From contig DATDCV010000088.1 of NCBI GenBank assembly GCA_036524155.1, forward strand, positions 1-17,150: 17,150 nt of DNA, read 5' to 3'. The notes beneath the pieces were generated by a model, which was not told the DNA's origin, ran no database searches, and worked only from the letters and a program-made list of their open reading frames with translations. The position numbers and the translations under genes are program-made. The stretch comes from DATDCV01 sp036524155 (GTDB lineage: Bacteria; Verrucomicrobiota; Verrucomicrobiia; Limisphaerales; UBA8199). Shown one piece after another: positions 13,871 to 17,150 of this stretch (its first letter is position 1; each line of letters opens with the position of its first letter).

Positions 13871-13986
13871 GGACCGGAGCGCTGACAGGTTGTCGGCTTA
13901 AGCAGGGCACGGGACGAAGCCGACGACATGTTGTCGGCCTTTGCCGGCGGACCGTGCAAGGCGACACCCTAGCGGCGCTCCGACCC
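13871..13986. repeat. 116-bp imperfect nested inverted-repeat element
   Basis: The outer arms 13871-13884 and 13973-13986 match at 11 of 14 positions (CGGAGCGC/GCGCTCCG core perfect). Inside, GTCGGCTT (13892-13899) pairs with AAGCCGAC (13917-13924), and a second GTCGGC occurs at 13933-13938. The layout resembles the other palindromic elements in the window but the sequence is different. Only one copy is present here, so repeat status is inferred from architecture. Confidence 0.5.
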
Positions 13987-14167
13987 CGTACGCGTGAAAC
14001 ATCCACGGCCGAACTTCAGACTTCTGCTTTTTGCCTCTCCGTTGTCCCCAGTACTGGTGACTGGCAGCTTCCGCGCCTCAGCGTAACCTGTTGCTGTGTT
14101 GACGATGCAAAAGTGCAGTGATCAGACCGTGTGTGGCTGATCGGCGTATGTCTGCAGCGCCGCATTG

Positions 14168-14196
14168 ATGACAATTTAGAGTTCTCATAGTAGAAT
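14168..14196 (+). promoter_or_regulatory. Orphan sigma-70-like promoter on the plus strand
   Basis: ATGACA (14168-14173), a 17-bp spacer and TAGAAT (14191-14196) match the consensus at 10 of 12 positions. No plus-strand gene follows; transcription would start at about 14203, directly at a terminator-like hairpin. Confidence 0.45.
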
Positions 14197-14202
14197 GTGG
14201 CT

Positions 14203-14237
14203 AAAGGCCGAGCGAAAAACTCGGCCTTTTAGTTTTC
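14203..14237 (+). terminator. Terminator-like hairpin
   Basis: A perfect 10-bp stem, AAAGGCCGAG (14203-14212) with CTCGGCCTTT (14220-14229), has a CGAAAAA loop and is followed by TAGTTTT on the plus strand. On the minus strand the tail is only TTTAGCC, but the position 42 bp beyond the sensor-kinase stop would also suit a minus-strand terminator. The T-rich tail favours the plus strand. Confidence 0.75.
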
Positions 14238-14260
14238 CCCCCCTTTTCAACGCTTCCCCC

Positions 14261-14300
14261 GCTTCAACGTTTTAACGCTTCAACGCTTCAATGCTCCAAC
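14261..14300. repeat. GCTTCAAC octamer array, copy at the kinase 3' end
   Basis: Five contiguous octamers in register: GCTTCAAC, GTTTTAAC, GCTTCAAC, GCTTCAAT, GCTCCAAC. The array overlaps the end of the sensor-kinase gene, whose stop codon (14272-14274) falls inside the second unit. The same octamer forms the longer array at 16393-16480. Confidence 0.88.
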
Positions 14301-15693
14301 GCCCCTCATCCGCCGGCAGCCTGACCGTGAACTCCGAACCCTGATCAACCTCACTGGAAACTCCCACCTTGCCTCCGTGGGCCTCAACCACGGCCTTCAC
14401 CAGGCTAAGACCCAACCCCAGCCCGCGCTGTGACCGGCTCTTGTCTCCGCGGTAAAGCCGCCCCCAGATCTTATCCTGCTCGGCCTGCGGGATGCCTATT
14501 CCCGTGTCGCGGAATTTTGCCACGGCCTGTCCATTTTCACATCGCACGCCGATTTTTACGCGGCCTCCCTCGGGGGTGTATTTGATCGCGTTGTCGAACA
14601 GGTTCGCAAAAACCTGGCCCATGCGGACCCGGTCCACCGGTGCGATACATGGCTCCAGCAGCTCCGTTTCCACCGCAATTCTTTTCTCCTCGGCAACGTA
14701 TTCATACAGCTCCACCACCTCGCGTGCGATTTCGCACAGGTCCGCCGGCTCGCGCCTCAGCTTCATCGTGCCGGCCTCGGCCTCAGTGATGTCCATCAAC
14801 GTGTTCAGCATGCTCAGTAACCGCTCCGATTCCTCGATGCAATCCGCCAGTGCTTCTTTCGCCGCCGCAGGTTCCGCCCCTGGCTGCAGCGCCACCTCCG
14901 CCATCCCCCGCAGTCGCGCCAGCGGCGTCCGCAAATCGTGCGCCACGTTGTCCAACGACTCGCGCATGGCGCGGATCAGCGCTTCGTTCTTTTCCAGCAG
15001 GCTGTTGAACAAACGAACGAGTTCGTCCAGTTCGTCGTCTGAGCGCCGCACTGGCACCCGCGCGTTCAGTTGCCCCGTTTGGATGATCGCGCGCGCCGTG
15101 GTAACGATCTGCCGTACCGGCTGCATCGCCCGGTTCGCAAAAAACGAACCGGCCAGAAACGCCAACAACACCGCCGCGCTCCCGATCCTCAGAAAAGTCC
15201 GCCGGATTGGATTCAGCACCGCCTCGCGGCTGTTGGTAATGTTGCCGATCTGCAGTTGGCTGCCATCCACCAGGTCTGCCGATGTCAGGATGAAGTCGCG
15301 CTCGGCGCTTTTCGGAATCCGAATGGTCCCCACTTGCAGGCGCCCGGCCCAACCGGGGATCTCCTGAAAACTGACCCAATCAGGCGGCACGCTGTAATAG
15401 CTGGCTATGTTCAGCACGTTCACCAATCGCAGAAAGGTGGTGTTCTGCGCTTCCGGAGCCATTCCTCGCACCCAGTTCCGCAGCCCCACCGGGCCGCCCG
15501 CCTGGTAGATGGTCGCCGCCTCCTTGAGCCGCGCCTCGAGCACCTCCCGGTCCTTCCTGCCGATTGCTCCCGCCAGCAGGTAATACGCCACCATGAATAA
15601 CAGCGCGCTGCTCAGCGTAAAGATCAGCGCGTACCACACACTGAGCCGCAACCCTATGTTCCGCCGCAGCGGGTCAAGCAGGCCTGAGAACAT
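14272..15693 (-). CDS. Two-component sensor histidine kinase (HAMP type)
   Basis: A 473-residue inner-membrane kinase. Order: transmembrane helix 1 (about 15-42), a periplasmic sensor segment (about 45-165), transmembrane helix 2 (about 167-186), HAMP linker (about 187-240), dimerisation helix with the phospho-acceptor H252 (NVAHDLRTPLARL), and a HATPase domain with N box (NLFDNAIKYTPEGG, N364/N368), G1 box (DTGIGIP, D396) and G2 box (GLGLGLSL). It autophosphorylates and passes phosphate to the regulator encoded just upstream. The start at ATG 15693 is preferred over TTG 15699 because GGGGAG lies 6-8 nt upstream. It overlaps the regulator's end by 20 bp, so translation is probably coupled. 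The class resembles CusS/metal- or envelope-stress-type sensors, but the stimulus cannot be deduced. The last residues (RWSIEALKR) are encoded by an octamer repeat. Confidence 0.94.
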   Translation of the reverse strand: MFSGLLDPLRRNIGLRLSVWYALIFTLSSALLFMVAYYLLAGAIGRKDREVLEARLKEAATIYQAGGPVGLRNWVRGMAPEAQNTTFLRLVNVLNIASYYSVPPDWVSFQEIPGWAGRLQVGTIRIPKSAERDFILTSADLVDGSQLQIGNITNSREAVLNPIRRTFLRIGSAAVLLAFLAGSFFANRAMQPVRQIVTTARAIIQTGQLNARVPVRRSDDELDELVRLFNSLLEKNEALIRAMRESLDNVAHDLRTPLARLRGMAEVALQPGAEPAAAKEALADCIEESERLLSMLNTLMDITEAEAGTMKLRREPADLCEIAREVVELYEYVAEEKRIAVETELLEPCIAPVDRVRMGQVFANLFDNAIKYTPEGGRVKIGVRCENGQAVAKFRDTGIGIPQAEQDKIWGRLYRGDKSRSQRGLGLGLSLVKAVVEAHGGKVGVSSEVDQGSEFTVRLPADEGRWSIEALKR

Positions 15694-16342
15694 AGCCAAC
15701 TCCCCGGATCGTGTGAATCATCCCTCTTTCCCGGTCCACCTTGCTCCGCAGCCGGTGCACTAGCACATCCACCACGTTCGTCTGCGGATCGAAGCTGTAA
15801 TCGAAAATGTGCTCGAGGATCATCGTCTTGGTCACCGGCCGGTTCGCATGCCGCATCATGTACTCCAGCAATGCGAACTCGCGCGGCTGCAGATCGATCT
15901 TCTCGCCGCCTCGCTGGACGTTCCGCGTCAACAGGTCCAGCGTGAGGTCTCCAACCGCCAGCCGGGTCGGCTCCGGTGCCCGGGTTGCCCGCCTAATCAA
16001 CGCCTGGATGCGCGCCAGCAGCTCCGAAAACGCAAACGGCTTAGTCAGGTAATCGTCCCCCCCGGCCTGCAGGCCCCGCACCCGGTCATCTACCGACGCC
16101 CTCGCGCTCAGGATCAGGACGGGCGCGTGACCTCCCCCCGCCCGCAGTTGTTGGATCACGCTTAGGCCATCAAGCTTCGGAAGCATCAAATCCACTACCA
16201 GCGCGTCGTATGAAACCGTCTGCGCCCGTGCCAGCGCGTCTTCCCCGTCCGCGCTGTGGTCTACCGCGTAGCCGCTCTGCTTTAACCCGTTCACCACAAA
16301 CGAGGCGATCTTCTTGTCGTCCTCGACCACCAGAATTCGCAT
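15674..16342 (-). CDS. OmpR/PhoB-family response regulator
   Basis: A 222-residue DNA-binding response regulator. The receiver domain (1-115) has the acidic pocket E7/D8-D9, phospho-acceptor D51 (VVDLMLPKLDG), S79 and K101 (YLTKPF). The winged-helix output domain (about 125-220) includes LQPREFALLEYMMRHANRPV, the recognition-helix segment NVVDVLVHRLRSKVD and the closing hairpin IHTIRGVGYVLR. It is the first gene of a two-gene operon with the sensor kinase. MRILVVEDD at ATG 16342 is the canonical start; an in-frame ATG at 16354 (adding MLAD) has AGGGGG about 9 nt upstream and may be used instead. An octamer array lies 50-140 bp upstream of the start, where operators are expected. Confidence 0.94.
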   Translation of the reverse strand: MRILVVEDDKKIASFVVNGLKQSGYAVDHSADGEDALARAQTVSYDALVVDLMLPKLDGLSVIQQLRAGGGHAPVLILSARASVDDRVRGLQAGGDDYLTKPFAFSELLARIQALIRRATRAPEPTRLAVGDLTLDLLTRNVQRGGEKIDLQPREFALLEYMMRHANRPVTKTMILEHIFDYSFDPQTNVVDVLVHRLRSKVDRERGMIHTIRGVGYVLRPA

Positions 16343-16392
16343 GTCCGCCAACATAAAGCCCATCCCCCTAAGTTCAAAGTCCAAAGCCCCCC

Positions 16393-16480
16393 AGCTCCAC
16401 GCTCCATCGTTCCCACGCCTCATCGCTTCCACGCTTTAACGCTTCAACGCTTCAACGCTTCAACGCTTCAACGCTTTCCA
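16393..16480. repeat. GCTTCAAC octamer array, 11 units, upstream of the response regulator
   Basis: Eleven units keep an exact 8-bp register. Four perfect GCTTCAAC copies (16441-16472) are flanked by increasingly degenerate ones (GCTTTAAC, GCTTCCAC, GCCTCATC, GTTCCCAC, GCTCCATC and others). This gradient is typical of slippage expansion with decay at the ends. It sits between the HtrA-gene terminator and the response regulator. Confidence 0.92.
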
Positions 16481-16510
16481 CTCTCACCTCCCCATGTCCC
16501 CCATCCTCCT

Positions 16511-16557
16511 CAAAAGAATCCCCCCCCGCGCCGGAGAACAAGAGCGCGGGAGGGGTG
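16511..16557 (-). terminator. Intrinsic terminator of the HtrA-like gene
   Basis: Read on the minus strand, CCTCCCGCG pairs with CGCGGGGGG (9 bp, one G-T) around a 14-nt loop, and ATTCTTTTG follows. It lies about 20 bp after the HtrA-like stop codon. The U-tract is moderate. Confidence 0.65.
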
Positions 16558-16575
16558 TCTGTCTGAGCAGGGAGA

Positions 16576-17150
16576 TTAGCCCGCTTTTTCGCCGCTCTCG
16601 TCCACTACTACGTACCGACTGCCCCCTTCCCGCCAAACCCGCAGCAGGCTCGTTTTGTCCGCCCCCTTTTCCGTCATTTGAACCGCCTCCTCGGCGCTCT
16701 TGATTGGCTTACGGTTGATTTCCTGGATAACGTCTCCCGGCCGCAGGCCGGCTTCGGCCGCCGCCGAGTTCGGGTCCACATCGGTCACAACCACGCCCCT
16801 GACGGTGTTCGGCAGATTGAACTGCTGCCGCGTCCGGCTATCGAGGTCAGCCACCGCCACCCCGTTCAACGTGCCGGTGTCCTCCGGGTTATCACGGTTG
16901 TTTTTGGACAACTGCTCGGATCCTGGTAACTCTTTCACTTTCACCTCGAGCTTCTTGGTTGCGCCGTTGCGCAAGACTTCCATCGGTACCGTCTCACCTG
17001 GTTTTGTCCGGGCTACTTCGAGCTTCAAATGCCGGCTGTCATTCACAGGCTTGCCGTTAAAGTCGAGGATGATGTCTCCGTTCTCGAGTCCGGCCTTTTG
17101 GGCGGGGCTGTTCGGTGTTACGTCGCCCACCAGCGCCCCCTTGTTGTCCT
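16576..17150 (-). CDS. HtrA/DegP-like protease, C-terminal two-PDZ part
   Basis: The last ~191 residues of a protein whose N-terminus lies beyond the window. Two PDZ domains are visible: GALVGDVTPNSPAQKAGLEN followed by GDIILDFNGKPV, and RGVVVTDVDPNSAAAEAGLR followed by PGDVIQEINRKPI. They are joined by a linker (SEQLSKNNRDNPEDTG) and end in VVVDESGEKAG. Tandem C-terminal PDZ domains with these spacings are characteristic of periplasmic DegP/DegQ/MucD serine proteases, which degrade or refold damaged envelope proteins; the protease domain itself is not in view, so activity cannot be confirmed. An envelope-stress protease beside a two-component system is a common arrangement, but a terminator and repeat array separate them. 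Confidence 0.88.
   Translation of the reverse strand, partial: DNKGALVGDVTPNSPAQKAGLENGDIILDFNGKPVNDSRHLKLEVARTKPGETVPMEVLRNGATKKLEVKVKELPGSEQLSKNNRDNPEDTGTLNGVAVADLDSRTRQQFNLPNTVRGVVVTDVDPNSAAAEAGLRPGDVIQEINRKPIKSAEEAVQMTEKGADKTSLLRVWREGGSRYVVVDESGEKAG

Larger units (their letters stand above)
13753..14271. other. 519-bp gene-free region between mtaC and the two-component genes
   Basis: No coding sequence is supported here. It holds the mtaC promoter candidate, a palindromic element (13871-13986), about 180 bp without a recognised signal (13987-14167; a 6-bp GATCAG/CTGATC hairpin near 14120-14145), and a plus-strand promoter-terminator pair (14168-14237). I do not recognise a tRNA, riboswitch or known small RNA. 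Confidence 0.5.

Noticed and set aside
16393..16480. CRISPR or iteron-type replication origin
   Set aside because: Units are contiguous 8-mers without spacers, and no replication initiator or DnaA-box cluster is adjacent.

Overview
The window looks like a chromosomal segment of a GC-rich Verrucomicrobium, probably of the Pedosphaera/Limisphaerales type. This is an inference. It rests on a pseudopilin with an H-X9-DG C-terminal motif beside a giant LamG/Ig-like secreted protein, frequent starts without a Shine-Dalgarno sequence, and intergenic space filled with short nested palindromic elements. No 16S gene or other taxonomic marker is present.

Layout. 1-424: 5' part of murJ (minus). 599-823: a 225-bp nested inverted-repeat element. 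855-1349: folA (minus). 1750-6849: H-X9-DG pseudopilin and a 1345-residue exported LamG/Ig-like protein (plus), closed by a strong terminator at 6880. 6927-7148: a 105-bp inverted-repeat element and a TTCGGA-rich simple repeat. 7157-13752: a corrinoid methyl-transfer locus. 13753-14271: a gene-free stretch with another palindromic element and an orphan promoter-terminator pair. 14272-16342: an OmpR-type response regulator and its sensor kinase (minus), bordered on both sides by arrays of the octamer GCTTCAAC. 16576-17150: the C-terminal two-PDZ part of an HtrA/DegP-like protease (minus).

The most interesting part is 7.1-13.8 kb. mtaB (methanol:corrinoid methyltransferase, with zinc ligands E165, C221 and C267 in place) follows an AraC-family regulator on the plus strand. 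Converging on it is a minus-strand set: a MtaC-like corrinoid protein, a MetH/BHMT-type homocysteine S-methyltransferase, and a UroD/MtaA-like methyltransferase with an HxC...Cys zinc site. Divergent from the regulator is an unusual aldo/keto reductase. Together they could move a methyl group from methanol or another small donor to a corrinoid and then to homocysteine, folate or a thiol. Two possible acceptor methyltransferases share one corrinoid protein, which suggests methyl salvage into methionine/SAM rather than methanogenesis. No corrinoid-reactivating ATPase (RamA type) is in the window.

Four intergenic palindromic elements were found. Two are exactly 105 bp and share an identical 27-bp arm; one of these sits inside the corrinoid operon. 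Promoter calls are by eye and tentative.
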